DNA from: Reticulitermes lucifugus
Taxonomy: Eukaryota; Arthropoda; Insecta; Blattodea; Rhinotermitidae
Assembly: GCA_026260175.1 (NCBI GenBank)
Contig: JAKCWW010000001.1
Location: forward strand, 151,792-215,791
DNA length: 64,000 nt
Direction of reading: 5' to 3'
Shown piece after piece: positions 1-12,309 of the stretch (position 1 is its first letter; each line of letters starts with the position of its first letter). Both the position numbers and the translations under genes were made by a program. Under the pieces are notes generated by a model. The model was not told where the DNA came from. It searched no databases and saw nothing but the letters and a program-made list of their open reading frames with translations.

Positions 1-300
1 TCTTTATTGAGAAGGTAATATTTCCTCAGGTAGTCAAGGAATTCTTTGCATTTTATGAAACTCGAAATTTCTTTAGTGTGTTCGTACGACCTCACCACAT
101 GTCCCTATCCGAAGCTAGGTCAATCCAGTCCCCGCCCGCATCTTAGTTTTTAAATGTCCATTTTAATATTATCCTCCAATCTACGTCTAAGTCTTTCAAG
201 TGGCTTCTTTATCTCATTTTTATCCACGTCTCCGGGTTGAAAAAAAATATCCAAAAATATAATGCCTTTTAAACCAATTTTCAGACAGATTATCGTATTT
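1..300 (-). mobile_element. LINE-A 3' end, 5'-truncated non-LTR retrotransposon
   Basis: Read on the minus strand, about 120-230 gives LEDNIKMD and then a decayed counterpart of the [12 protein letters not shown] block that follows the reverse transcriptase domain in this LINE. The 3' UTR (AGTCAAGGAATTC, then GAGAAGG) runs off the left edge of the window. Only the extreme C-terminus and UTR are present, typical of 5' truncation during target-primed reverse transcription. It is the first of about 13 pieces of the same family in this window. The family was recognised from memory of its conserved tail; the clade is not certain. Confidence 0.75.
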
Positions 301-1639
301 AGTTCATCGTATAGAATGCAACATGGTCTGCAGTATTCATGATTCGGTTTGGCAGTCAGTTGGTTGTTATTTTATTTATTTATTTATTTACTTACCAATG
401 AAGCTTGCAAGGTGTTGGTATGTAATTTTTGGTTATTCTTTTAGTTAATTGTTTAATTTATTAACTAAGGTGTCGGAGGTTTGGTATTTAATAACTTTGC
501 CCGAAATTCACAGTCGAGTGAACGGTATTCCTGCTTTTATTTGGCATGTATCCATGTCAAATATCGGCAAGAAAACCGGCGATTGTGACTGATAATACAT
601 TTTATTTTCTCATTACCTTTAAACATGTCGGAATTGTACCTCAAATATGCCTCGACTGCTTCATTCCCCTTTCTTTTCAATTCATTACTCGCTAATACGA
701 GTATTTTACCATAAGACTGTACATAGACTGAGCTTCTGACTGCTTCGTTAAATAAACCTTAACAAATAAAATTAGTCTGTTCTCAAGGTAGTTATTTAGT
801 TGTGTGTTTGTTCAGATTAGCTGGACACTAGTTAGATGATAAGGTGGTCAGGCGCTTCCCGTATGCGTCGTTGGTTCGGAGTATGGTCTCCTGTTCTCTG
901 AGAGATATTGGATACGAATGTTTTTGAGAGACGTGTTTCCTTTGATTTTACTTTAGACCTGCAAGCAGACACGCGATGTTTCTCGAAAAAAATTGATCCC
1001 TCGATATGATTACACATTTTTATAAGCCAGCTTATTATAATATGTACCCACTCCACCGTAAACGCCTAAAATCTCACAGTATACATTTATTTATTTATTT
1101 ACTTATTTAATTGTTTCTAATTTACAATTTAACCACTTTGCTAGGTTGTCAGCAGGGTGGTCAATACATTACGTAGACGCCAATGCAATTGGTCTAGCGA
1201 AAGTTTCTCTTGTAATGCTACCGAACAATACAGCGCTCAAATTGTCGGTGTAAAGTTTTAACCTCATGCAATCGTGTAATCACATTGAGGCACGGCCGCT
1301 TTGTAACAGGTGTTGAATAATGGCGTTTGCTTTCACCTTACCTCCGCTTTGTGTGTGTCGGAAAGACAGGAACACGATGCTTCTCTAATTCAACCCTTTC
1401 ATTACTTCTCCGTAGAAATCTGACGTGAGGAGCAAACATGAATACAAATTAAATTTTGCCCCAATTTCAAATACCGATATTACAGATTTATAAACATACG
1501 AACCTACATTAGCGTAGAGGGATTACCTTATATTTCAATAAAATAATTATAATTTTATCAAAACCTGTGGGCCATGAACCCTGTCAGATTTTGGTTATAC
1601 CCAACGCCTCGGAGGGCTTTTCTGTCTCTATCATAAGAT
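301..1639. other. No gene seen; simple A+T-rich DNA
   Basis: There are short TTTA runs near 368-391 and 1087-1112. The largest open frame (832-1056, minus, 74 codons) has no recognisable domain and composition like its surroundings. I see no splice-consistent coding pattern. Confidence 0.5.
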
Positions 1640-1765
1640 TGAAGTTTGGTCCCGTTAAAAGTAAAGACTGCGTAACCCTGAAGATGAAGGAACTATATCC
1701 TTTGAAACATGGGTAACTATTTACCAGTTGATACGGCGTAACATCTCAGAAGACTTTGCTTTTTT
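1640..1765 (+). mobile_element. Penelope-like repeat fragment with hammerhead-like core
   Basis: CTGAAGA lies at 1678-1684. One T follows, then helix II GAAGGA/TCCTTT (1686-1691 with 1698-1703) and GAAACAT from 1704. Downstream sequence (TTTACCAGTTGATACGG, then CAGAAGAC) matches the body found after the core in other copies at 18.3, 28.5 and 34.7 kb. Penelope-like elements are known to carry minimal type I hammerheads in their terminal repeats; the assignment rests on that plus the shared body. Confidence 0.6.
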
Positions 1766-2574
1766 CAATGAGCAGAACAAACTCTGGGTGTTGTCTTAGC
1801 CATTCTGCATCCACTATACGCTAATAACCATCAGTTATTACACACTACGGCTCTTTATGTTGAAAGAGTTTGACTGAAAATTGAGTGTCAGATGTTAACA
1901 TACCTGGTTCTTATTTATAAGATTCAGGATTTCATTTTCGGTACTGAGATCAGCTTAATTTTTTTTGTGGCTCCCCTCTGATCTTCCCTACCACGTGTGG
2001 GGTAGGTCTAATACCCGAATCTACTCAGTGATAAATATATCATTATTATTATAAATTACTTGTCTTCGGGGAGACTTGAAGTTGTAAATTCACTAAATAT
2101 GCTACTTTTTGGAAAGGGGGGGGAGATCGTGACTGTAGTGACGACTGATGCATAGACAAATGTTGCTTCCATTAATTCTGCAACCTACTGGTCCAACTCG
2201 TAACTACTAATAACTGTGATTTCTGTATAACAGGAAGTCGCAAACCTTATGCCTTTTGATATGTAGATTATTTGCAGATTTTTCTGTCACCGAAATATAC
2301 AAAAGAAAAGCGTTTAACACTCACACCCGTGATCACTTTCCGCAATACGCGCCCCGTTTCATAATTCACGATTTCCCTGGATTACACTGCACACAAGATA
2401 TGAATCTGGGGAATCGTCATTAAATAAGCAAAATAATATATCACTCGTCTTAAACACTGCGAAATTTAAATATTTAAACTTTTCAACAAGAATGGCAATC
2501 TGTGTATAGAAGAGTGCCATGTCAATTTACTGTTTTTAATATCGAGTCCGGAATGAACACATCAGACAACTCTG
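1766..2574. other. No gene seen
   Basis: No frame of note, no inverted repeat and no tRNA-like box was seen. The sequence is ordinary A+T-rich intergenic DNA. Confidence 0.45.
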
Positions 2575-2795
2575 TAACACCCCACACATAAACGAATGGA
2601 TCTTTGGGAGACGAATGGAATGGAATTACCTATATCCAGAATGACAAGCACGAGAGTTGTAAAAACAGCACGCGAGAAAGCACCAAACAGCAAAAGAAAC
2701 ATTGGAAGACCGAAGAAAAGATGGCGCCAATTCTTGGAAACTGGTTAGGAACAAGATGAAAGCATATCTACAAGAAGAATAAGAATATCGTGGCT
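2575..2795 (+). mobile_element. LINE-D ORF2 C-terminal fragment
   Basis: One frame around 2650-2760 reads TRVVKTAREK, then NIGRPKKRWRQFLETG followed by a stop. The Arg/Lys-rich GRPKKRW block is the usual end of many non-LTR retrotransposon ORF2 proteins. The rest of the element is absent. The clade cannot be assigned from so little sequence. Confidence 0.6.
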
Positions 2796-2995
2796 TTCGC
2801 AAAGAGAAGTAGCAAAAATATGCTTATTAGCTTCGCCGTGTCTGTCCGTCCGTCTGTACGTACGCAATAGCTCTAAAACCCCTTAACGTGTTGACGAAAT
2901 TTGATATTGGCAAGTTTTTCTACAGTCTGCTGGCTTATTCCTACCTTGTTTGAAATCGAACAAAAGAACAGGCACTATACATGAACGTCTAAACA
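2796..2995 (+). repeat. Partial copy of the AGGCGCTTTCG-type TIR element
   Basis: It begins with CTTTCGCAAAG and continues with TTATTAGCTTCGCCGTGTC, TGTCCGTCCGTC and GAAATTTGATATTGG. These are in the same order as the left part of the complete copy at 7159-7645. No right end was found, so it is a decayed or truncated copy. Confidence 0.55.
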
Positions 2996-5139
2996 TGAAC
3001 GTTTAATTGCACTCCTGCCGACATCTCGCATTTCACTCGACAGATATCTGTACAGATGAAAATGTTGTAGAGAGAAGTTGTGGAGAAAAATGAAGCAATT
3101 TAATGTACTTTGTTTCTGCAATTATTTAGATTTTCAAAGTAACTGATCAAGGTAGAGCGTAAGTGCCACAAATTTAAGCAATCAATGCAATTCCAAAGTT
3201 ATTTTTTTTTGCTTTATAAATGGCGACCTTAGTGCTTTAATATTTTGTTATTATTTATTTACTAGCTCTAAATTATATTTTTTTAATTTTTTGAGGCCGC
3301 GCTATCAATTCTTTCCCTTATTGTATTCCATCGAGTAGAAGACATACATTTAATTAGAATTTAATTACTACATTCTATTACAATTGTAATTATTTATTTA
3401 TATTCACGTACACTTGACGGTAATTCGATAACTTTTAATTTTTTTGTTTTATTTTTTAATTAAATTAGTTCTGCTTCTCTAATCACGTTAAATTTTTATG
3501 TACGAAGATTAACCAGTGAAGCATGATTCTATGTGGCAGTTTACAGTGCTTCATTAGGGGAACTTTGTCGGTATTCAGCTACACTCGTGGTCACAGCTGC
3601 TAAGACATGGACGAGAGCTTGTTTGTCTCCCACAGGAGGGGAAGTGTTTTAATTAGGAAAGATTTTTGAACCAGTTTGGGGAGGATTTTGGGGTACGTTA
3701 TAACGTAGTTGTGGTTACATCATGTGCGGTATTTCACCAGCCAGTAATAATCTGATAAATTCATATTTTAGCTTATCGCGAGAACTGGATTTGAAAAGTT
3801 TTATAGGTGCAGTGGAGGCTCAAATGCGTTTCAGGTCAGACTTAAACCCGAGGATCTGTGCTGTATGATCGGCCCGACTATTGGCTCATTCGACGGTTCC
3901 TTCATAACGTGACATTTCGGTAAGGATTCCTTCTGGGAGATTTGTTTCTTCTGAGGTGTTTTGCCCATCCCAGCTGTTTCCACACACTATAGAAATATTT
4001 TTATTCACTTGCTGATATACTCAAATGAGTGAATATCGCCAAATGATGGATACACTGCAATTAAATTTATTGCTGCCATTTTCTGTTTCTATTCGTAACT
4101 GATACCCACTTGTTACTGATATATACAACGACAAAATATCGAGGGTGTTCTATCTTCTGGTCACATTAATAATGACTTTCTAACATAGGCCTCTTTAATG
4201 GCAGAACAGAATGTCCTAACATTTTTATTATTATTCCTGCTATCACTTTTACAGAATTTCTTGGAATCGTCTATAGGAGGTGGAATTGATTAGTTCTTTT
4301 AACACCTTCTTGTTTAAGAGGTTACAGTACACTTATAGAAACGAATGTGAAGTCAGGTTTCGTTCTATTGTATTTATTTCACCAAACGTAATTTAATTGT
4401 TACGACCACACAGTAGTCTATTTTGATTAATATTATTAATAAAATGTAAGTGGAAATTCTATACCGACTGATTCAAAATTTGTAATTCCTCTGAAGACAG
4501 ACAAATGCACGTCTACGTTACCAGTCATGATGTTAGTCTGAAAGCAAAACACTTAACTTTCAATAAGCTTTCTCTTGCTTTTATTTTATTTTCTGTGCTT
4601 GTCAACGCTCGACGTATTTCTGATGTATTCAGTTGAAAGACACAATACACTCCCACGTCACAGACCGATGACAGACATATTATAATGCCTCTCACTTCGC
4701 AGACAACGAAATGTTTCTACGTCGTATGAGAGTTGCTTAAAGCTCTTAACTGACACTCTGTCAGTGATTTTGCTTGTTTACCTTGTTCAGAGATGTTGAG
4801 TAATATTCGTAGGGCATATTTTATTCCTTCCACAAGACTAGCATTATAGTATTAATTTTGTTCTTCAGGGACTCTTTGTAAAGTTCTATAAATGCGGCTG
4901 CTTGAATGGTTAATCTTAAGAATACTTTGCCCATCATGGACAAAACCAAGAAATTCAGCAATCCTAAGTGCAATGCACTGTCGTCAGAACCCTGCAGAAA
5001 AGACAGCCCCTTATAGACCCCTGAAACGATTTTTCGTCTTCACATAAGCCTGCCACTGAACGCTATTCCGAAGCAACTGTGTTCAGTCCGAAAGTTCTGC
5101 TTTTCAACAACCATTTTAGTATTATCTTTATATCTGCAG
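2996..5139. other. No gene seen
   Basis: About 2.1 kb of A+T-rich DNA with homopolymer runs of T. No recognisable coding, tRNA-like or terminal-repeat structure was found. Confidence 0.45.
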
Positions 5140-5440
5140 GAATGGCGTAGTCGGTATATTGCTTAGGGTACGGGCAGAACAACGAAGAAAACACTCAAGG
5201 GTAAGAGATTTTCACTTTTTCGCGGCGTCCAGATCGGATCTGCGATCCACCCAGTCTCCTGTTCATTGGGTACCGGTGGCTCTTTCTTTGTGAGTAAAGC
5301 TGTCGGGACGTTAATCTGACTGCTTATCTCGACATAATGTCGAAGTTAAGAATGATTGGAGCTGTACCTCCACTCCCCGTATATGCCTTCATAGTGTGTA
5401 CAGGGACAACTTAAACTTTTACCTTACCATCTACACTTAC
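5140..5440 (+). repeat. SINE-2 copy, tRNA-derived
   Basis: The head has an A-box-like TGGCGTAGTCGGTA near 5145. The body shares blocks with the copies at 51519-51715 and 52205-52470: CCACCCAGTCTCCTG, GGGTACCGG, CTCTTTCTTTG and GTTAAGAATGATTGGAGC. The copy ends in CTTAAACTTTTACC. The order of blocks and the position of the head place it on the plus strand. The B box is decayed. Confidence 0.65.
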
Positions 5441-5444
5441 GGGT

Positions 5445-7158
5445 CCGCGAAGCTCTCGTCTATGGTATGTATTACGTATTCCTAATAGTTTATATTCCTT
5501 TAGCTAATCATCCTACTATTACGTACAGAGTAGCGACATGAAATGTGTTTGAAATGTTTTACCTAGTTATGTTCCTTCCTGTTTTTTTAAGGCTTAATTT
5601 CTGTCTCAGAAATTTGTTTCCGAACACTCTCAAGCAACATTTTACTTTTGAAATGAGAGACCACTTTTGGCGCCATATATTATTCAAATTTGTAATTTAT
5701 ATATTTTAATTTTTAAGTTTTTGTATATAAAATGGAAGATACATGCTTCTGAACTGAATGGTAGAAAGCGTTTTCCAAATATATGCGAATTTTAATTGAT
5801 TCATAATAATTTAGACCTGCATTTCGTAAGAATAATTTATCACCTTCTTTACCATTGACTGCGGTTACTGTCACACATACTACAGATGCTGAGATTTGTC
5901 AGTGAGAATCACACCAGTAGAGTGCAACATTTTCCTTCCATTCAAATGTCGTCTGTTCCCAGGGGATAAGATGCAAGAAAGTTGAGTGTGGTTTCGGCAT
6001 AGAGTGGATTGTGGTCAGGGATAGGGATGCGATCTCCCGCTATATCATGTAATTTGTCCACGCATCCACAACACACCCATGCTCCCACACACAAACAGTT
6101 CATGTGCGGGCAGGTTCCTCTCGGTATTGAAACTGCAGAGGATCAATATAACCTACATCCCATTATCATGTAAATACAGCTCCGCTGTCAAGAATAGCTT
6201 TGCTGTGGTGCGTATTATAAACGCAGGAAAATATGGATGGTTCAAGAGAGTTTCTTTTAAATAAACGCATTGAAATTGCTTGTCATAAAGAAGTTTCTTT
6301 TCAGATGTTACTTGCATTTATTCAAACCGAATTTCCAATGCATCAAAAATATTAGAGGGTAAGCGGGATGCAACGTAGGTCAGAAAGGGTTTCTTGCTGT
6401 TTTGGTGATGTGTTTTCTGATACAGGAAAAGGGTTATTTTTAAATACATAAATGACAGTGGCGACGTTTTTGTTAAACCTTCTCTTGCAATACAGTCTGT
6501 ATTGCTTAAGATCGGTTACTGAATTGTCCACACACATTGATGGGTAAGAGTTAACAGTCAAATTAAAAAAAAATTGTAGCTTGTGTTTTTAGGCAGGAAA
6601 TCTGTTGCTGTTTAAAAAGTTTATAATTTCTATAAATTAACTGTTATAAACCTTTCTCAACTACTTTGATTTTCGTTGGCCGCAACCTGTTACTGCAAGA
6701 CGGAAACAATTACAGGGTGCGAACTATAGAGTGACAGAAAATGTCTTGTTCCATTAATGAGTCGTTTATGCGCATAAACAGTGTTGATGTTGAAGAAAAT
6801 TTGTGTTCAAATAAACAACAGTGTCTGCTTTGTTCTCCTCACATCATGTCTTATAAAATCTAAACGGAATTGACTCAGATTAACTGTCCGCTCTCTAGAA
6901 ATATTGGCTGGTCAAGAATTCCAACTACAGTGACTGAAATATGTCTTCTGCTCTTTCGTATAATCTACAATAAACAATATTAATATTAGCCTTACAACTC
7001 TGTCACTAAACCCCGGTGGGTTACTTTCGATTATTATCAAGTGTTGACGATTACTGTCGATCACAATTTCCTCCAGTCTGACTCACATCGAGAGTGTAAC
7101 TCACTAATTTGATCACTCACACCAAGGGTATTACGTGAGTCAGACAATAACGTGTTTT
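5445..7158. other. No gene seen
   Basis: Open frames at 6079-6264 (plus) and 6352-6561 (minus) are 61 and 69 codons long and match nothing I know. No promoter or RNA gene is supported. Confidence 0.45.
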
Positions 7159-7645
7159 AGGCGCTTTCGCAAAATTGCGAAACGCGACTATTAGCTTCAT
7201 TATATCTGTCTGTCCGTCCGTCCGCATCGAACAACTCGGCTCCCACTGGACCGATTTTTATGAAATTTGATATGTAAATATTTTTCGAATTCTGTCGAGA
7301 AAATTCAAGTTTGATTAAAATCTGACAGAAATAACGGGTACTTTATATAGAGACCTTTGTACGTTTATGATAATATCTCGCTAAATTATTCTTAGAATAA
7401 GAAATGTTTCAGACAAAGCTGTAAAGAAAAATCAAAACACGAATTTTATGTTCAGTAACTTTTTTCCGAAAGCCGTGCCGTTTACGAGGTAATGTGGAAA
7501 AAAAATGGTAGAGTCAGATAGGTCACAGATAACAATATAATACGGCGCGTGCGCTTTGCGTGCTGGATAACTAAGGCTACAGACACGCTCAGAATATGTA
7601 ATACTTATTGCTTTTGCAGGGCAACAATGGTTAACGAAAGCGCCT
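7159..7645 (+). mobile_element. Non-autonomous TIR element, about 487 bp, complete copy
   Basis: The ends are an exact inverted repeat: AGGCGCTTTCG at 7159-7169 and CGAAAGCGCCT at 7635-7645. The inside begins CGCGACTATTAGCTTCAT with TGTCCGTCCGTC and later has GAAATTTGATATG, ACGGGTACTTTATAT and GCTTTTGCAGG. It is too small and too broken to code for a transposase, so it would be mobilised in trans. No clear target-site duplication is visible, and the superfamily is not assigned. A second copy lies at 25778-26387. Confidence 0.65.
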
Positions 7646-8226
7646 CAATGTTACATTTATATGTATATTGCCTCTCTTGTTCATACATGTATTGTTCTTG
7701 ATTTATCTGGATCAGTGGATGTTTTAGATTCATGAACACTCTTCTGGCTAGATATGAAGGATAGAAGTTATGCAGGATTATGTACAGTAAAAGTTACAAT
7801 AGAAATATGATGAAGTATAACCCTATTTGTTATTAGACCTGCTACTGTGAAATCTAACCTAGTCAAACGAAGCCAGTCTTTGAAAAGCTAATGACAGCTC
7901 TATGATTAATAAATTCTCTGCCTTTCATGGAAGCCGAAGTAATATTACCGTACTTATAAGCCCCCTCGCTGGACACAATCGTGAGCCATTTGTATCTAAT
8001 CAATATCCTTCTATTCCATTCTTTTAAGATACATTTTAATATTGTTCTGCCATGTAAGAATACGAGTATGTATCCCAGGTGGTCCTTTCTCTTCAGGTTT
8101 TCGAGCTATTATTTTGCATGAATCAAGCTTCTGTCTTTATTTATTTCTCTGTCTCCAATATTTGCCAAATTCTGTGACGATCTCATTGCTTTGGGAAACC
8201 AAGAAATATAGGCAGTTCCAGTCATG
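7646..8226. other. No gene seen
   Basis: Ordinary A+T-rich sequence between two DNA-transposon relics, with no supported feature. Confidence 0.45.
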
Positions 8227-8228
8227 TA

Positions 8229-8411
8229 CAGTCGACCCGGTTATAACGACATCGTTTATGCGACATCTCTTCTATAGCGTCAGAGAGTCTGTGGTAACAC
8301 TTAATTCCTTACTATTAACTACAACATTATGCTCCTCGGTTAGAACAACACTCGTTTGTGACTACACAAAGTATTCAGTCCCTTTCATGACGTTCTAACC
8401 GAGTATGACTG
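8229..8411. mobile_element. pogo-like MITE, 183 bp, with TA target duplication
   Basis: The left end CAGTCGACCCGGTTATAACG matches the reverse complement of the right end (CAGTCATACTCGGTTAGAACG) over about 20 bp with a few changes. TA flanks both sides (8227-8228 and 8412-8413). CAGT termini with a TA duplication fit the pogo/Tigger group of Tc1/mariner. There is no transposase, so it is a non-autonomous copy. A 118-codon open frame (8042-8398) runs across it and is not a gene. Confidence 0.7.
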
Positions 8412-8413
8412 TA

Positions 8414-9109
8414 ATTAGTATATTCTTGTTATAACTAATACCTCAATAGAAGCTGCACAAAGAAAAGAAGAAAATTCTGACGTATTGCCTGGAAACCGTA
8501 CGATTTAGGAATTTATCTTCTCTTCATTAAGTAGCTAACTAATTACAAATAATCCACTACAAATGAAGTAGTCGCATCAAAGGATCTAGAATCCTCTCTC
8601 ACTGCTTACGTTTAAAGTTTCTTCTTAAAGTCGTGTAGCTGGTTGTTGCTTTACTTCATATATTACTCATCTACTTCTCTAATCAGCCCTGAGTTAAACT
8701 CCCTACTTATTCAGCGTCGACAGAAGCTGCACCAGTTCACGCCTTCACTTCTTCTGCTATCTTCTCACTCCATGTTTCCTTCCTTTCATTTCAATCTACA
8801 CCAATTTGAAAAATCGATACTTGAACAACGAGGTCGGCTGCCTGAATATCAAACAAACTGTTTATTCAGCGCCTCTCGAGTGGGACTCTGACATCACGGA
8901 TCGTGGGAGAAAGAGTAGCCCCTTCTGGAATTCAGCGCCTCGTAGAGGTCTGTTTATTTATTTACGGTTTATATAACGACGGTATCAATAGCACAGATTA
9001 TATAGTGTCTGTATTTGGGAGAGGATGTCCTCCATAGTACAGGACACAAGTTCCCAGTTGTGTTCTCTGCAATTTATTAAGCTTACATGTTGCGAGTTCA
9101 TATAATTTA
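8414..9109. other. No gene seen
   Basis: An open frame at 8643-8891 (82 codons, plus) lies in pyrimidine-rich sequence and has no recognisable domain. It may be antisense to a degraded repeat. Confidence 0.4.
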
Positions 9110-9420
9110 ATTAACGGTCTATGACAACTGACTACATGGAGCAGAGTCCTTCTTGAGAACCTAATAATTCCCGACATTTTGTGGAACCCAAAATTTATTA
9201 GCTTTTTCAAAAAGCCCTTCACGTATCTGTATCTTAAGCTACTTTAATCCACGACCCCCCATCCTACGCCTTCAGGATATAATTTAATATTATCTTCCCA
9301 TTTACACCTTTGTCTTAAAATGTTCTCTTTCCTTCAGGTTTCTCCCCAAAATCCTATAAGCATTTCTCTTCTATCCCATGTGTGCCACAACCCCAGAACG
9401 AAGCCCACTATGTGCTTAAG
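9110..9420 (-). mobile_element. LINE-A 3' end, 5'-truncated
   Basis: Minus strand. The 3' UTR marker (GAGTCCTTCTTGAGAA as seen on plus) is at about 9139-9156. Then come the complement of TTTTGTGGAAC, the decayed AQDRDRW block, TAATATTATCTTCCC (complement of the WEDNIKM region) and a remnant of RMG near 9375-9390. The frames do not stay open, so this is an old copy. Confidence 0.7.
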
Positions 9421-9889
9421 TAAAGTGCACTTTCTTATTAGTCTGTGTGGCTGAATATTGGAATTGCAGGAAAATATTTATTGAGTCTCTCACATAGAAT
9501 TAAGAAACGAACCTGTGAAAGGAGTTAGTTGCTATTACTAGTTCATAGACGGATATGACTTCCAGATAAGGCGTACTTGTAAGTTGCATAGAAGTCCTAG
9601 TAATTAATTCAAGAGGGCTTGGTAGGAAGAGATCGTGGCCTAGTTTGCGGTAAATATAGAAATGTGCCTGGAGAACTCAGTAGAACTACAAAAACATTAG
9701 TTAAGTTAGCCAGTTTCTGGATGGAATCTGAAACCTGGGTCTCCCGACTGTGAACCAGGGGTGGTAACCATTTAACTGTGACTTTCTGTAGGTACACGTC
9801 CATATATTTATAAAAATGTCATGTCCTTAGTTCAGTTGGATGATTTTAACTTGCACTAAATCTTCTTGTAGCAATGTCGCTTTCCAATT

Positions 9890-10080
9890 TGGTTGCCGCC
9901 ATTATTGAGTTCATCACGTCTGTACCTCTGTCCGCACGAAACAGCTCAGTTCCAAGGACCTGATTGTCATGAAATTTGATATTGGAATTTTTACTGACCT
10001 TTGTAAGGAAATTTTAGTCCTGTTTAAAGTGGAACAAAAATTACAGGCACTTTACCTGAAGATGTACATAATGTATGGCA
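9890..10080 (+). repeat. Decayed copy of the AGGCGCTTTCG-type TIR element
   Basis: It shares GCCATTATTGAGTTCATC, CAGCTCAGTTCCAAGGACC, GAAATTTGATATTGG and ACAGGCACTTTACCTGA with the other copies, in the same order. The ends are not recognisable. Confidence 0.5.
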
Positions 10081-10164
10081 AGTTTGCTTGCTAACGTTAC
10101 CACGGTCAAATGGTTTCCATGGGTACTGAAATTTCTGTTTGCTCTGCGGAAATTTTTTACATGT

Positions 10165-10440
10165 TTTTAGATGCGTTTGCAGCGAAAAGCGACTGTTAGC
10201 TTCATAATGCCTGTGTGTGTGTCTGTCTCATCGCATGTATTAGGGTGACTTCCGCCGCACGAATTTTCGTTAAATTTCATATTTGGGATTTTTATTTAAA
10301 TTTCCCGATATGCTCCGCTTTCGTTTAGAATATGAAAAAATTACAGACATTTTATATCAAGAGCTACATACCTTTATAGTCTGTCGCCATGACTGGGCTT
10401 CGTAACCGAGAAAGGCTGTGTTCTCTGCGAAATCCCGCGT
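10165..10440 (+). repeat. Second decayed copy of the TIR element in tandem
   Basis: It starts at TTTTTAGATGCGTTTGCAG and has AAAAGCGACTGTTAGCTTC, which is nearly identical to the left end of the 25778 copy. TTTCATATTTGGG and ACAGACATTTTATATC follow. It lies directly after the previous copy in the same orientation, so the two form a degraded tandem pair. Confidence 0.55.
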
Positions 10441-10444
10441 CGAA

Positions 10445-11129
10445 GCCGACGGAAGAATTTTTATAATTCACGCAATATATTCTCTGTGAGTTACTAGCTG
10501 GGGCTGAAGAAACAGTTGATTATCAAGCCTCGAGCATTATCGATTGTAAATGTGCGGTATCGACGTTTGAGAAATTGTTTGTTAATATCCCCACTTACAG
10601 TATCCCCACAATGATCAGTTGTAAATCTTTTGCTAAGATGTGAGGAAATCTTACAGCGTATGTTAAAATACACAGTGTTTTTCTCGAAAGAAGTCACAAA
10701 TTTAACATCGAGGGACAATAACAGAGCGAAAACTCTTGTCATGATCTGCTGATTTTCCTAACTTGTAAATATTATTTTAATATTATTTTAACCGGGAAAA
10801 TAGACAGAGGGCATTATTTTATGGAGGACAATTTCTAACATTAAATTTTATGACGCCTGTAACGTAATTAGGCTAGACGCTAACCCCACTGTCGAATGGT
10901 ACGTTAGTGTGTTAGGCTACATGATATTTAACTAAAGCGTTTTCGACATACTAAAAGAATTATGTAAATTACAATGCTAATCTTACATGTCTTATGAATG
11001 TCAAGAAATGAAGTAAGGCTTTGGAATGTAAATACGAGAAATCCGGACTAGATACGCGGTTATCAAGAGACATATACAAATTTAAAATGTTTAAATTTTA
11101 AAAAACAAACAGTCTTAAAATATTTAATT
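10445..11129. other. No gene seen
   Basis: An open frame at 10494-10742 (82 codons, minus) was considered and not recognised. The rest is A+T-rich. Confidence 0.4.
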
Positions 11130-11620
11130 TCTGATTATTCTTCTTCTGTCCTTTTGTTCCTGTGTGGAACATAGGGCCTTCTTGAAGCTATCTAAAGCTT
11201 TTCCTTTTGCCTCTTTTCAGCTTTTTCCAACCTTCTGCATTTTCCCTTCAGTTGTTCTTTTCCAGGTTGTTCTTGGTGTACCCCTCTTCCTTGTGCCCGG
11301 GTTCCAGTCCAGTGCGTGTCTTTCTATTGCACCTTGTGGTTTGCGTAATGTATGATCAATCCAACGCCATTTCCTTTTCTTTTTTTGTTGTTCGATAGGT
11401 GTTTCTTTCGTTCTGTGCCATAATTCCTCATATGAAATTTTATGAAGGCATTTGACGTTTAAAATACGTCGTAGGCAACGGTTTACAAATATTTGAAGTG
11501 AATTACTTATCCATTTTATATTTTGATTGGTATCTATATAGACAGTGACTAAACGTCTTAGATGTTCAGTACGATTTGCTATTAAGCTTGACAACATTTA
11601 TAAGATAAGCCTCTGTTCAA
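11130..11620 (-). mobile_element. LINE-B ORF2 C-terminal remnant
   Basis: A 126-codon open frame (11217-11597) reads FVNRCLRRILNVK, then ISYEELWHRTKETPIE, KKRKWRWIDHTLRKP and ERHALDWNPGTRKRGTPR. This ordered set is the conserved C-terminal tail of a widespread group of animal non-LTR retrotransposons, after the reverse transcriptase. The frame stops at about 11217, and further tail-like residues follow in shifted frames down to about 11130. The endonuclease and reverse transcriptase domains are missing, so this is a 5'-truncated copy that cannot move itself. The clade is left open. Confidence 0.8.
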
Positions 11621-11624
11621 TGAC

Positions 11625-12309
11625 GAATATTCCTGGCTAGGAATGCTCAGGCAGACCATAAAAATTGGAGAAAGACAAAAGAATTATATTACTACAATAT
11701 TAAATTTATCTTAAATAAATATGGAGCGAGGAATTAGGAGGGGGTCTATTGGAATGTTCTTGTGAACAGAGTAATAATTCTTCACATTCCAGAAAAGGCG
11801 GGGAATTGACCAAAGAGGACTCAGTTCCGTGGAGTTGAGTGCGAAGTCTCACGAAGGGTTTATAACAATGACGGAGAGGAAGCTAATACTGTCTTCTGCT
11901 CTTTTTCTCATCCGTCATCGCGCTCAGCGGTATGACATATCACTTTCAATTTAATCCGAACACCAGCAGAAGGGCTTGAAACATTTCACAGGCCAGCTCT
12001 AGTGGTGAGGGCTTCAGTCAGTGTCAAATCCAGACACCCAGCTCAGCAACTTCAGGGAGGCACGGATTCCAGTCCATCGTCATATAACTCTTACACTACT
12101 GGTTCTTTTTGCCGTTCTGAAGTCACTTGAGTCGATTCCCGTTGTCCTTTATAGACCCAACTGATGGGAGGAGGTGAGACTCTTTACTGCCTGTCAAATG
12201 GGCCTATTATGTCGGCCCATAATAATAAAGGAGTGCATATCTTTGGTTTAATGATAATCCGTGGCGTCTCTCACTATGAGGGGCGAACAAATGACCGAGG
12301 AGTATATCT
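11625..12309. other. No gene seen
   Basis: There is a short tRNA-like B-box match near 12060-12075 without a convincing A box. No other support was found. Confidence 0.35.

Noticed and set aside
8042-8398. 118-codon plus frame
   Set aside because: It runs through a pogo-like MITE.
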